From Methanococcoides sp. (GTDB taxonomy: Archaea > Halobacteriota > Methanosarcinia > Methanosarcinales > Methanosarcinaceae): DNA of 64,000 bases. Below the pieces are notes generated by a model. It was given only the letters and a program-made list of their open reading frames with translations. It was not told the origin of the DNA and ran no database searches. Of the stretch, positions 52,752 through 62,476 are shown one piece after another (the stretch's first letter is position 1; every line of letters starts with the position of its first letter). The position numbers and the translations under genes are program-made. The stretch lies in NCBI GenBank assembly GCA_021108275.1, contig JAIORD010000028.1, positions 1-64,000 of the forward strand, in the 5' to 3' direction.

Positions 52752-53587
52752 ATGCAGATCACAAGGCATGTTCATGCCATAAAGATACCTTTTACCCTAT
52801 GGGTAATTCTGGTGAGCGGATTGAACGGTATGTTCATTCATATCTCATCTATGGTCGTGATATTTGCCTAGTAGATTGCGGGGTTGCCGGGTCGGAGAAG
52901 ATTATCTTCGATCATATTAAGGCGACAGGGAGGGACCCAGATGAGATATCACTTATCGTCCAGACACATTCCCATGCTGACCACACAGGTTCAACTCCTG
53001 CAATAAAAGAGCTTACAGGTTGCAAAGTAGCAGCTCACAGGGATGCCGTTGAGTGGATCGAGCATCCGGACATTCAGGCAAAGATACGTCCTGTTCCGGG
53101 TTTTGAGAATATTTCCGGCGGTCCGGTCAAGGTCGATGACATTCTCGAAGATGGTGATCTCATCGAGCTTGATGATGTTCTCTCCCTGAAGGTCATGCAC
53201 ACTCCGGGACACTCTAGAGGTTCCATCTCTTTGATGCTACTCCCTGACAACGTATTGTTCACGGGAGATGCTCTTCCTCTTGTTGGCGATATTCCGATAT
53301 ATGAGGATGTTGAACAAGTTCTTTCATCTCTCAGAAGGATAAAAGATGTCGACAATATCGAGACCCTTCTATCATCATGGGACGATCCTGTGAAGAGTGA
53401 AGATGCCTACAGTTATATCGATGGCTGCATCGAACATATCCATCGTATCCATGAAGCTGTTGTTGAATTCTCTTCTGTTTCATGGGAGAAGATAATGGAT
53501 GAGATCGGTTTGGAAGGTGTGGCTATAAATCCTCTTGTTTTAAGGTCGCTTGAAGCACATTTGAATACGGATCCCTACCTTTTATGA
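52752..53587 (+). pseudogene. MBL-fold hydrolase with a frameshift near its N-terminus
   Basis: A metallo-beta-lactamase protein: THSHADHTGSTPAIKELTGC (Zn motif), VMHTPGHSRGSISLMLLPDN, LFTGDALPL, and a C-terminal domain. The expected N-terminal strand is encoded from ATG 52752 (MQITRHVHAIKIPFTL), but this runs out of frame near 52793-52798. The remaining frame starts at ATG 52799 (MGNSGERIERYVHSYLIYGR). One base change restores an unbroken protein of about 278 residues. If translation starts at 52799, the first strand is missing and folding would suffer. The 3' end overlaps the convergent MFS gene by 6 bp. Confidence 0.65.
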
Positions 53588-54772
53588 TCTCGTTTCCTTC
53601 CTTTTCCTCAACACCATCCAGACCATTATTCCTGAGAGCACTATCATCAAACTGCTGATCTGGAATGGTGTTTCAAAGCTTACATATCCTCCGAAAATTC
53701 CGCCGATGAGGGGTCCCACTGCAACTCCTGCTGCCTGTGCACTTGTGATGGTGCTTATGCGGCTGCTGATGTTGTGCTCTCCTAAAATATCGACCGCAAG
53801 GGCAAGTAGCGGGGTTTCAACTGCTGCCATGGCTATTCCCTGAAGTAGCCTTAAGAATATGAGTGAATTAATATCCGGAGCGTAACCAAGGGCAAAAACT
53901 ATCAGAGCATTGAAGAATATTCCACAAAGGATCGGTAGTTTTCTTCCAAAGCGGTCTGAGAACATCCCGATAGGCACTTGAAATATTATTCTCGAGATCA
54001 CGTATGCAGACAGGGCAACACCAAGCAAGAGTTCGCTTGCACCCATTCTTATCTGGTATGCAGGAAGGAGTGAGAGGATCAGCATTATTCCCACAAGCAT
54101 CATGAACATTGCAACAGCAAGCACTCTGATGATGAACGGATCATCAACATGTGACACTTCAACAGTGGCTAATTCATGTGATCTTGTCTCTTTCACGAAG
54201 ACAGCGATCATGAATGTACTTATCATCACAAGAGCTGCACTTACATAGAACCCTGCAACAAATCCATAGTATGTCACCACTGCACCGCCTACAAGCGTAC
54301 CAATTCCAAAGGAAGCTCCGCGCAGAGTGGAATATATACCGATGGCCTGACCTCTCACTGTGGATGTTGAAAGATGAGTGATGATTGCAACGATGGCAGG
54401 AATGGTTGCACCTATTGCAATTCCCTGAACTGTCCTTAAGACAAGTATCGATTCAAAAGAGTTTGATACGGAATAAAGATAGCATATGATTGAAAAAACA
54501 GCATATCCGAGGAGCAGAAATACTTTCCTTTTATTGAGTTGTTCGCTCAATCTTCCCATGTATGGTTGGGAAATGGAATTAGCCAGCCCGAAAACAGTTG
54601 TTGCAAGACCTGCTTTGAGTACTATGGGCATGTCCTGAAGGATAAAGGAATCTATGTTTGCAACATACAGTGGAATGATGAATACCATCATTCCGGTTGC
54701 AAGGTCCTTGAATATTTTGGACAATGAAAGAATGTACAGCTGATGGTCAACAAGAGGGCTGGTTTCAGGCAT
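53582..54772 (-). CDS. MFS-family transporter
   Basis: A 396-residue, twelve-helix major-facilitator protein. The conserved loop motif after helix 2 is GRLSEQLNKRKVFLLLGYAV, repeated between halves as GMFSDRFGRKLPILCGIFFN. A central charged loop (KETRSHELATVEVSHVDDP) joins the two bundles. Drug/metabolite efflux is the usual assignment for such sequences; the substrate is unknown. The last 6 bases overlap the MBL gene tail. Confidence 0.87.
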   Translation of the reverse strand: MPETSPLVDHQLYILSLSKIFKDLATGMMVFIIPLYVANIDSFILQDMPIVLKAGLATTVFGLANSISQPYMGRLSEQLNKRKVFLLLGYAVFSIICYLYSVSNSFESILVLRTVQGIAIGATIPAIVAIITHLSTSTVRGQAIGIYSTLRGASFGIGTLVGGAVVTYYGFVAGFYVSAALVMISTFMIAVFVKETRSHELATVEVSHVDDPFIIRVLAVAMFMMLVGIMLILSLLPAYQIRMGASELLLGVALSAYVISRIIFQVPIGMFSDRFGRKLPILCGIFFNALIVFALGYAPDINSLIFLRLLQGIAMAAVETPLLALAVDILGEHNISSRISTITSAQAAGVAVGPLIGGIFGGYVSFETPFQISSLMIVLSGIMVWMVLRKRKETRS

Positions 54773-54812
54773 GTGTTCATTTATTTGTAATGGATGTGAT
54801 ATAAATCATTCA

Positions 54813-57104
54813 TTACTGTCCATTATCCTGTCTTACTATCCCTTCTACCGGAATCGTGAACGTGAATATACTTCCCTTACCCTTTTCACTATCCACCCAT
54901 ATATTCCCTCCGTGCATTTCAACAAAGCTCTTGACAAGGGCAAGTCCAAGGCCTGTGCCCTGATAGTTCCTTGAAGCTGCGGAGTCTATTTGCTGGAATG
55001 GCTGGAAGAGCTTTTCGATGTCTTTCTTGTCTATTCCTATACCGCTATCTTTTATGCGTATCTGTACAAGTTCGTCATCTAAGAGGGCCTTTATAGATAT
55101 CGTGCCTTTCTCATCAGTAAATTTAATGGCGTTACTTAATAGGTTGTACAGTATCTGCTTTATCTTTGTTTTGTCAGCAGTTATCAATGAGAGCCTTTCA
55201 TCGATATCTGTAGTTATTACAATGCTCTTTTCTATTGCAAGTGGTTTTAATAGTGTCACAACATTTGTGATGGTCTCACTTGTCGGGAATGTTTCATAAT
55301 AAAGTTCCATCTTTCCAGACTCTACTTTAGAGATATCGAGAATATCATTGATGAGACTCAGAAGGTGTTTGCCTCCGGTCAGGATGTTATTGGCATACTT
55401 CTCCTGTTTGTCATTGATGTCCCCAATGGTCCTCTCCATAAGGAGTCCTGAAAAACCGATGATCGAGTTCAAAGGAGTTCTTAGTTCATGGCTCATGTTG
55501 GCGAGGAATTCGCTCTTTGTCTTATTTGCAGCCTCAGCAGCCAGTTTAGCTTGAATTACTATATCCTCTGCTTTTTTTCTTTCAGTGATGTCAACAATTA
55601 TTCCATGGAGGTGGTCGATCTCTCCACTTTGATCACTATGGGACAGGGTCTGTTCTTCCACCCAGTGAAAATTCCCTGATCCCGATATTATCCTGTATTG
55701 GCTGATGAAATTTGGAACATTCCTTTTCAGACTTTCTTCGAGTCTGTCTTCTACACGACTTATATCATCAGGATGGATTATGTCTGCATAGTTGATCGTA
55801 TTTGAGATAAAATCATTGGCACTGTAACCAAATTGAGTGACATTTTCAGAAACAAGCTCTACAGGCCACCCCTTCTCATTTTTCCACTTGAAAACGGTTA
55901 CCGGGCTATGGTCAATTATACTGTTCATCTCTTCATTAAGTTCTTGTGAACTCTGAAGGGTACTAAGAAGCTTGTTCAGTCCAATGGGGATCTTTTCGAG
56001 ATCTGTGCCAATATTTGTATTTGCCCGGGCCTTGAGGTCCCCGTTCAAAGCAGAATCTGCAATTTGCTTGAAGTCGTCTACAATATCTTCTATCCTTTTG
56101 CTTATCGTATTAGCTGTTAAGGACGCAACGACTCCCATAAAGATTATTGCGATCGCTGAGAAGGATGCCATTTCATTCCTCAAAGAAACCACTCCTGCAA
56201 GCATTTCTTCTTTAGGGACTACAAGCACGAACGAATAGTTTCCTTCTTTTAATGGTTCATAAAATGCGATGACCTCTTTTCCTGTGGTGGGATCGATCGT
56301 CTCGATCTGCCCCCTTTTCCCTTCTTCGATATCTTGTGACATTTCATAGATATTGCCGGCGAATTCGTCCAGGGATCTGTTACCTATCCAGTCTTTATTG
56401 GTAGGGTGTGACAAGATCATCCCTTTGTTGCTGCTAAGGAATGCATAACCCGACTCAAATATCGTGATGTTGCTGACCACACTGTCAAGATCGTTCAGTG
56501 ATACGTCAACACCGCTGACCCCTATGAACTCGCCATCAGAGAATATGGGCGTTGAATAGCTGATGATAATTTTATCATTGTACCAGTAAGGTTCAGTGAT
56601 GATCTCGGTCTTTGATAATTTAGGTGATGAGTAATAATCCAGATATTTGTAGTTCTTTAAATGATCTAATTCTATGGTGCCGGTCAATTTGTTCCAGTAT
56701 GGGATGAACCTGCCTGTGGGATCATGACCTGGCGCGTTGACATATTGCTTGTCTTTTCCATCGAATGCATCGGGTTCAAAAGCGACATACACTCCAATGA
56801 GTTCAGGGTTCTGGACGAGTATTTCCCGAAGGACCTGATTGGCTTCATCCCTGTCTCGTGTTACATCATTCGCCAATGAGTATGCTATCGTTCTTCCGAT
56901 GGTATGGCTTTTTACCATATCACCGTTGAACTGATTTGCATATTTTCCGGCAGTCTCTTTAGCTTGCTGATAGGCAAGTTCTTCATGCTGGGTCGTTGAA
57001 GTTGATATGATCAGAAAACTTGATGCTATGAGCACAAGAAATGTTCCAATAACGATGTAAATGGTTAGTCTTTTTCTGATCGAAATATTATCAAGAGAAT
57101 TCAA
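54813..57104 (-). CDS. Cache-PAS sensor histidine kinase
   Basis: A 763-residue membrane kinase. An N-terminal helix (about 14-33) and a second (about 318-338) flank an extracellular double-Cache domain ([49 protein letters not shown]). A HAMP-like linker, a PAS domain (410-520, ending [16 protein letters not shown]), HisKA ([20 protein letters not shown], phospho-His) and HATPase ([40 protein letters not shown]) follow. The ligand of the Cache domain is unknown. No receiver gene is adjacent. Confidence 0.93.
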   Translation of the reverse strand: MNSLDNISIRKRLTIYIVIGTFLVLIASSFLIISTSTTQHEELAYQQAKETAGKYANQFNGDMVKSHTIGRTIAYSLANDVTRDRDEANQVLREILVQNPELIGVYVAFEPDAFDGKDKQYVNAPGHDPTGRFIPYWNKLTGTIELDHLKNYKYLDYYSSPKLSKTEIITEPYWYNDKIIISYSTPIFSDGEFIGVSGVDVSLNDLDSVVSNITIFESGYAFLSSNKGMILSHPTNKDWIGNRSLDEFAGNIYEMSQDIEEGKRGQIETIDPTTGKEVIAFYEPLKEGNYSFVLVVPKEEMLAGVVSLRNEMASFSAIAIIFMGVVASLTANTISKRIEDIVDDFKQIADSALNGDLKARANTNIGTDLEKIPIGLNKLLSTLQSSQELNEEMNSIIDHSPVTVFKWKNEKGWPVELVSENVTQFGYSANDFISNTINYADIIHPDDISRVEDRLEESLKRNVPNFISQYRIISGSGNFHWVEEQTLSHSDQSGEIDHLHGIIVDITERKKAEDIVIQAKLAAEAANKTKSEFLANMSHELRTPLNSIIGFSGLLMERTIGDINDKQEKYANNILTGGKHLLSLINDILDISKVESGKMELYYETFPTSETITNVVTLLKPLAIEKSIVITTDIDERLSLITADKTKIKQILYNLLSNAIKFTDEKGTISIKALLDDELVQIRIKDSGIGIDKKDIEKLFQPFQQIDSAASRNYQGTGLGLALVKSFVEMHGGNIWVDSEKGKGSIFTFTIPVEGIVRQDNGQ

Positions 57105-57230
57105 ATTAACTCCATGTCTTAAATTTGATCGGGATAGATATTTTGTACCAATAAATGTATATTTTATTTAATTATACTTATTATCATAACTAAATTCATT
57201 TAATACTTGTTCAAGTATTTTAAAGCATGG

Positions 57231-58511
57231 TCAAAGATTTCCACGCAATCTTTCTGCTTCCAGTATTCTTTCAATAGAAAGCTGGAGGGCTGCTCTTCTC
57301 ATACTGCATTTTTCTTCACAATAAATTGGATATACTGTTTCAAAAGCTGTCATCATCTTTTTTCTTAGCTTTTCGAGGATCTTCTCTTCTTCCCAGTAAT
57401 CCTGATTGAGGTTCTGTATCCATTCAAAATAACTAACAACAACACCGCCGGCATTTGCCAGTATATCTGGTATCACCAGTACAGAGCGTCCAAGCAGGAT
57501 CTGACTTGCTTCGCTAGATGTGGGTGCATTTGCAAGTTCAAGGATTATTTGTGCTTTTATATTATTTGCATTTTCAAGATTGATCTGATTTGAAAGCGCT
57601 GCTGGGATAAGCACTGTACAATCCGAGGTGATCAATTCCTTATTGGTTATCTCTTTTGCATCAGGAAAATCCATCAAGTGACCTGTTCTGGATTTGTGTT
57701 CGATAACAGCTGGGATGTCAAGTCCTTTTTCATTTAATATACCGCTAGTTGAATCACTGACCGCACATACCTTGTATCCTTTTTCATGGAGGATACGGGC
57801 TGCGTTCTTACCTACATTTCCAAATCCCTGTACTGCAATCTTGATGTCCGATCCTGTAATGCCCAGTTCGTTAAGGGCTGCTTCGAGGATATAGACGCCC
57901 CCAAGGGCTGTTGAATACTTCCTCACTTTGCTGCCACCGAGGGCTAATGGTTTTCCTGTTACGATGGATGGGACATGTTCTCCCTTTATCCTTTCGAATT
58001 CGTCCATTATCCACACCATTACCTGTTCATCGGTATAGACGTCTGGTGCGGGTATGTCCTTAAATGGACCAATATAGTCGGACATTTCACGGATATAGGC
58101 GCGTGTGACCCGTTCGAGCTCTCCCCTGCTAAGCTCCTTTGTGTTTACGACTATCCCTCCTTTTGCACCTCCGAAAGGGATCTCCACTAAAGCACATTTG
58201 ATCGCCATGAGGAATGCAAGGTTCTGAAGATACTCGACGGTAAGGTCAGGATGATATCTTATCCCTCCTTTGGTGGGACCCCGGGCATCGTTGTACTGAA
58301 CTCGGTGGCCGATGAACATCTTTGTTTTTCCTGAATCCATACGTACCGGGAAATGAACTGAGAATGAGCGTCTGGGGGTGTCCAGAATGTCTATCTCTTC
58401 CATTTTCATATCTAAACGTTCATGGATACTATCCATTTCTATCTGGCATAGTTTGCAAGTTGATGCACTATCCGAATGAATACGTTCTAATTTATTATTT
58501 GGCAAGTTCAT
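57231..58511 (-). CDS. gdhA: Glutamate dehydrogenase
   Basis: A 426-residue Glu/Leu/Phe/Val-family dehydrogenase. It shows ARGPTKGGIRYHPDLTVEYL, catalytic lysine in IPFGGAKGGIVVNTKELS, PAPDVYTDEQVMVWIMDEFE and cofactor motif IAVQGFGNVGKNAARIL. An N-terminal Cys pair (STCKLCQIEMD) is unusual for the family. Ammonia assimilation or glutamate catabolism, complementary to glutamate synthase elsewhere in the window. Upstream palindrome TTGTGAA/TTCACAA at 58614-58634. Confidence 0.95.
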   Translation of the reverse strand: MNLPNNKLERIHSDSASTCKLCQIEMDSIHERLDMKMEEIDILDTPRRSFSVHFPVRMDSGKTKMFIGHRVQYNDARGPTKGGIRYHPDLTVEYLQNLAFLMAIKCALVEIPFGGAKGGIVVNTKELSRGELERVTRAYIREMSDYIGPFKDIPAPDVYTDEQVMVWIMDEFERIKGEHVPSIVTGKPLALGGSKVRKYSTALGGVYILEAALNELGITGSDIKIAVQGFGNVGKNAARILHEKGYKVCAVSDSTSGILNEKGLDIPAVIEHKSRTGHLMDFPDAKEITNKELITSDCTVLIPAALSNQINLENANNIKAQIILELANAPTSSEASQILLGRSVLVIPDILANAGGVVVSYFEWIQNLNQDYWEEEKILEKLRKKMMTAFETVYPIYCEEKCSMRRAALQLSIERILEAERLRGNL

Positions 58512-58613
58512 CCCTCCATTCTGTATTGATAATTTGTATATGATAGTTAATATTCTTTTTCTAAAATTGCTTCTTGTAATATTTGAATGAAAATAAGAGT
58601 CCTTAATGAAACA

Positions 58614-58634
58614 TTGTGAATATAATTTTCACAA
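58614..58634. promoter_or_regulatory. Palindrome upstream of gdhA
   Basis: TTGTGAA-TATAATT-TTCACAA, a perfect 7-bp inverted repeat 103 bp from the gdhA start. The half-site resembles the GTGAA sites at 1102-1128, so a related regulator is possible. Confidence 0.4.
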
Positions 58635-58777
58635 AGTATCTAACTAACTTTATTATTGATTATCAATATATTTGTTGGAGGGGATGGCCAATATTTCAGT
58701 GGCAGGAAATAAATTCCCTGCCGTTTCCTGCTTATTTTTATATCGTTCGGTTGGACCAAAGGGTAACAAAAAATCGT

Positions 58778-58996
58778 TCAATTTTTTCTTAATTTGGGTA
58801 CCAGCTCTCTTGGGATCCTTTTGTATCCCATCAGGTAGATACCAAGTATCATCAGGATGAACGACTGGAAATATGTTATGTTACTGTTCGAGATGTAGGG
58901 TATTCCAATACCAAATAGATTGTTCAAGGCAGAAAGTAAGAATATGAATCCAATTATTTCGCTTATGATGCTTTGATTCTTGTCGATTATCCCCAT
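58778..58996 (-). CDS. Small two-helix membrane protein
   Basis: A 72-residue protein with two hydrophobic helices (EIIGFIFLLSALNNLFGIGI and FQSFILMILGIYLMGYKRI) and a basic tail. No family recognised. Length, charge pattern and ATG position are consistent with a real gene, but there is no operon support. A TATA-poor spacer with the gdhA palindrome separates it from gdhA. Confidence 0.5.
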   Translation of the reverse strand: MGIIDKNQSIISEIIGFIFLLSALNNLFGIGIPYISNSNITYFQSFILMILGIYLMGYKRIPRELVPKLRKN

Positions 58997-59252
58997 AGTT
59001 GATCTCCATTACTGTTGACGGAATTTGCTGTTAAATGTTGGTGTTTTGGGTTAATAAAGGTTCGGCTTTGTATATATCATTAAAATGGCTGCTCAGGGGG
59101 TCAATGTTTACGATATATGCTAACTCTTAAATAAGCAGAGACTCAATATTTCTATTAAGTTATTGTTGTGGACAACACTCGTTTATATTTCAATAATGTT
59201 ATATTAATCATAGAAAACATTGAGCTATTTATGGTCCTTTAGAGGTGTCTAT

Positions 59253-59975
59253 TTGAAAACTATCCCGAACTCGGACAATGATGATCCTGCTGTTGTAAGG
59301 GCGAATGACGTTTGTCGTTCTTATCAGGTAGGTGATATGATGGTCCCGGTTCTTAAAAATGTGAACCTGGTTGTTAAAAAAGGAGAATTTGTAGCTATAA
59401 TGGGTCCTTCGGGTTCAGGTAAAAGTACACTTATGAACCTGATAGGTTGTCTGGATAGACCCACATGTGGCAGTGTTTCATTAATGGGAACTGATGTGAG
59501 CACTATTTCTGATGATGAACTGGCAAGACTTCGGGGGCTGGAAATTGGTTTTGTGTTCCAGAGCTTCAATCTTGTTCCGAGACTGACAGCACTTGAGAAT
59601 GTAGAACTTCCTACCTATGCCAATAGCAGGCCAGGTGTTGATAATAGAAAACGTGCAAAGGAACTTCTGGAATTAGTGGGGTTGGAAGATCGAATTAACT
59701 ACCGTCCAACTGAACTTTCAGGTGGTCAATCTCAGAGGGTAGCTGTTGCACGTTCTCTGATCAATGACCCTTCCCTTATACTGGCTGATGAGCCTACCGG
59801 AAACCTGGATTCAAAAACCGGCAAGGAGATCATGGACCTGTTCACTGAACTCAACAAAAAAGGACGTACTGTTATAATGATCACGCATGATCCAAATCTT
59901 GCAAAAGTATATGCTGACAGGGTGATAAACCTGAAAGACGGATATGTCGAAGAACGTACTGATGTTACTAATTGA
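59253..59975 (+). CDS. MacB/LolD-type ABC ATPase
   Basis: A 240-residue ATPase energising an extracytoplasmic-export or lipoprotein-type MacB complex. Walker A is GPSGSGKSTLMNLIG, followed by QSFNLVPRLTALENVELPTY (Q loop), LSGGQSQRVAVARSLINDP and Walker B LILADEPTGNLDSKTG. The TTG at 59253 has AGAGGTG five bases upstream and is preferred to TTG 59220. First gene of a four-gene operon with a secreted adaptor and two permeases. Confidence 0.93.
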   Translation: MKTIPNSDNDDPAVVRANDVCRSYQVGDMMVPVLKNVNLVVKKGEFVAIMGPSGSGKSTLMNLIGCLDRPTCGSVSLMGTDVSTISDDELARLRGLEIGFVFQSFNLVPRLTALENVELPTYANSRPGVDNRKRAKELLELVGLEDRINYRPTELSGGQSQRVAVARSLINDPSLILADEPTGNLDSKTGKEIMDLFTELNKKGRTVIMITHDPNLAKVYADRVINLKDGYVEERTDVTN

Positions 59976-59994
59976 TAGAAGGGTGGAGTATATT

Positions 59995-61242
59995 GTGAAA
60001 AACTATAAAAGACCAATCGGAATTCTGGTATTGTTAATGGTATTTTTTGTTGCTTTAGCTCCCATACTTGCCGGTGCAGCATCTTCCAGCAGTACATTAA
60101 GGGCGGACCTCTTGAGGTATGACCCGTATCCTGCAGAAATAGGTGCTTACGTGGATGTGTGGATAAAAGTTGAGAATTTTGCATCCGGTACTGCTGAAGA
60201 TGTTACAATTAAGATCGAACCTGATTATCCTTTATCACTGGATTCAGAAAGCAATGCTATCGAGAATTTCGGCATATTACCTCCTGACAGGGCAGCTCTT
60301 CATGAGTATCGTCTTTATGTGGACGATGGTGCAAAGGCAGGTACAGGAAGTTTTGACATACTGTATCGTGCGAGTGATGGATCCTCCTGGCAAAAAAGCA
60401 CTTTTGATATCAAAGTAGGCTCCACAACTTTTGATAGCAAAGGTACTGTGGGGCTCTCAAATATAATCGCTTCTCCCGAGGTATTTATGCCAGGCGATGA
60501 GGGCAGTGTGAGCTTTACCCTGACAAATACTGCTCAGCAGAGTACGATACTGATTGATGATGTGGACTACGATACTTTTGCAAGGGTACAATCCGCAACA
60601 TTCATAGGTACTGATATAATCACCGTCACCAGCCAGCCTTATGAAGGCAAGGGTGTCCTCGGACCGGGAGATTTCGTGCAGGTCACTTATAACATCAAGG
60701 TAAGTGATTCCATAGAAGATGGTACTTATTTCCTCGATCTTGTCATGATAGGTAACTCTCACTCTTTTAACAATAACTGGATGGTGCCTGTCGTCGTGGA
60801 ATCCTCGTCCGTGAGGGTAATTCCTTCCATGCCTCTTGTTCTGGAGAATGGCAAGGCTAACCTGGAGTTCGATGTTGCGAACATCCATCCGAATGCACTA
60901 TCTTCTGTGATCGTAGAACTTGAAGCAGATGGTGTGGACTTCCTTCCACAGGAATATTTCGTTGGCTCCATGGACTCGGACGAACTTTTTACCATTGAGC
61001 TCGAAGCACAGGCAGATGATCCTGATAAGACCGGTCCGGTGAACCTTACTATCAATACGAATTACAGGAATGGTCTGAATGAACACGATGAAGTTGTCGG
61101 GACACGTGTCCTTACATTGAAACATGTGGATGAGGACAATGATCACACTACACTGTTCATCCTGTTGATCGGAGGTGTCATTGTAGTTGCTGCTTATTAC
61201 TTGTACCGCAAGAAAGGTCTAAGGATATCAATGGAAAGCTGA
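59995..61242 (+). CDS. Secreted CARDB-like adaptor protein with C-terminal anchor
   Basis: A 415-residue exported protein. The signal peptide is IGILVLLMVFFVALAPILAG, AA then SSSSTLRADLL. Three repeated beta-sandwich domains of CARDB/NEW3 type follow (AEIGAYVDVWIKVENFASGT, MPGDEGSVSFTLTNTAQQST, LEFDVANIHPNALSSVIVEL). The end is a membrane helix (TTLFILLIGGVIVVAAYYLY). GTG 59995 has GGTGGAG six bases upstream. Lying between the ATPase and permeases, it may replace MacA, presenting or accepting the exported molecule at the surface. Confidence 0.85.
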   Translation: MKNYKRPIGILVLLMVFFVALAPILAGAASSSSTLRADLLRYDPYPAEIGAYVDVWIKVENFASGTAEDVTIKIEPDYPLSLDSESNAIENFGILPPDRAALHEYRLYVDDGAKAGTGSFDILYRASDGSSWQKSTFDIKVGSTTFDSKGTVGLSNIIASPEVFMPGDEGSVSFTLTNTAQQSTILIDDVDYDTFARVQSATFIGTDIITVTSQPYEGKGVLGPGDFVQVTYNIKVSDSIEDGTYFLDLVMIGNSHSFNNNWMVPVVVESSSVRVIPSMPLVLENGKANLEFDVANIHPNALSSVIVELEADGVDFLPQEYFVGSMDSDELFTIELEAQADDPDKTGPVNLTINTNYRNGLNEHDEVVGTRVLTLKHVDEDNDHTTLFILLIGGVIVVAAYYLYRKKGLRISMES

Positions 61243-61246
61243 GATC

Positions 61247-62461
61247 ATGGTAAAGTTCTCACACGCTGTGAAGATCGCACTTGGAAGCATACGTAGTGCT
61301 AAGATACGCTCTGCTTTGACCACGCTTGGTATTATCATAGGTGTGGCTGCTGTCATTGTGAACATTTCATTGGGTGTGGGTTTTAGCCAGAACTTTGAAG
61401 ACAATCTCGGAGCCGTGGGTTCTAATTTCATTGTTATTTTCACGCAAAAGAACAATGTATTCACTGATAACCAGCTTGAAGTTGTAAGGAATACTCAGGG
61501 CGTTGAGGCGGTGTCTCCTGTCAATGGACAAATAGGTACTCTCACGTACCAATCTTCGAGTCGGAGTGCTACAATAAATGGTGTCAGTTCCGAATATGAG
61601 GAAGTTGGGAACATTGTCATGGAGAAGGGTCAGTTCCTGACCGATCAGGACCAGTTCGTTGCTGTGATCGGGTCGGATATAGCATATGATAAATTTGAAA
61701 GGAACCTTTCTGTAAAGAACTCCATCAATATTTCCATCAATAATATCGAGGGTGGCGTAAGCACCCGCAAGTTCACTGTGAAGGGTATCGTTCAGGACCC
61801 TGATGCGACTTTTATTTCCCCCGAGGTAGACCCAAGGGTCAGGGTGTTCATTCCTCTTGGTGTGATGCAGGAGATGCAGGGTGTGAGCGATATTGGTGGT
61901 TTCTTCATAAAGGCTGAAAGTCTTGAAGTACTGGAATCTGTTACCGATGAGGTCGATGAGAACCTTGCAAGATCTGTTGGTGTGCCCAGTCGTGATATCG
62001 ATAATGAGGACACGAAACCCTATGTGATCTTCAGCCAGCAGGACATTCTTGAACAGCTCAATCAGATCTCCACTGCACTCACCTCGATATTGACAGTTAT
62101 TGCACTGATAGCCCTTCTTGTTGGTTCCATTGGTATCACTAATATCATGCTTGTGACGGTCACTGAAAGGACAAAAGAGATAGGTATACTTAAGTCTCTG
62201 GGATTCACTTACAGGGATATTCTAACGCTTTTTGTTGTAGAGGCTGCCATCATTGGTTTTTTAGGTGGCATTTTTGGTGTTATCCTGGGAGTTATAGCTT
62301 CTTACTTTGTAAATCAGTATATAGATGTGCCATTCGTCTTCCCGATATCTCTTGTCTTCTTGGGCTTTGGGATCGCACTTTTTGTTGGGGTGGCAGCAGG
62401 AGTTTATCCTGCCAATAAAGCGGCTAAAATGGATCCGGGGGAATCATTGACCTATGAATGA
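61247..62461 (+). CDS. MacB-like FtsX-domain permease 1
   Basis: A 404-residue permease with helix 1 near 20-40 (KIRSALTTLGIIIGVAAVIV), a large extracellular MacB_PCD domain and three C-terminal helices (TVIALIALLVGSIGITNIML, ending GVAAGVYPANKAAKMDPGES). FtsX-type domains work with the adjacent ATPase in mechanotransmission or export. The start is 4 bp after the adaptor stop. Close paralogue of the next gene. Confidence 0.92.
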   Translation: MVKFSHAVKIALGSIRSAKIRSALTTLGIIIGVAAVIVNISLGVGFSQNFEDNLGAVGSNFIVIFTQKNNVFTDNQLEVVRNTQGVEAVSPVNGQIGTLTYQSSSRSATINGVSSEYEEVGNIVMEKGQFLTDQDQFVAVIGSDIAYDKFERNLSVKNSINISINNIEGGVSTRKFTVKGIVQDPDATFISPEVDPRVRVFIPLGVMQEMQGVSDIGGFFIKAESLEVLESVTDEVDENLARSVGVPSRDIDNEDTKPYVIFSQQDILEQLNQISTALTSILTVIALIALLVGSIGITNIMLVTVTERTKEIGILKSLGFTYRDILTLFVVEAAIIGFLGGIFGVILGVIASYFVNQYIDVPFVFPISLVFLGFGIALFVGVAAGVYPANKAAKMDPGESLTYE

Positions 62462-62476
62462 AAGAGGTGTTCCGGT

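Noticed and set aside
59220-59252. Upstream TTG start for the ABC ATPase
   Set aside because: It lacks a ribosome-binding site, whereas TTG 59253 follows AGAGGTG.
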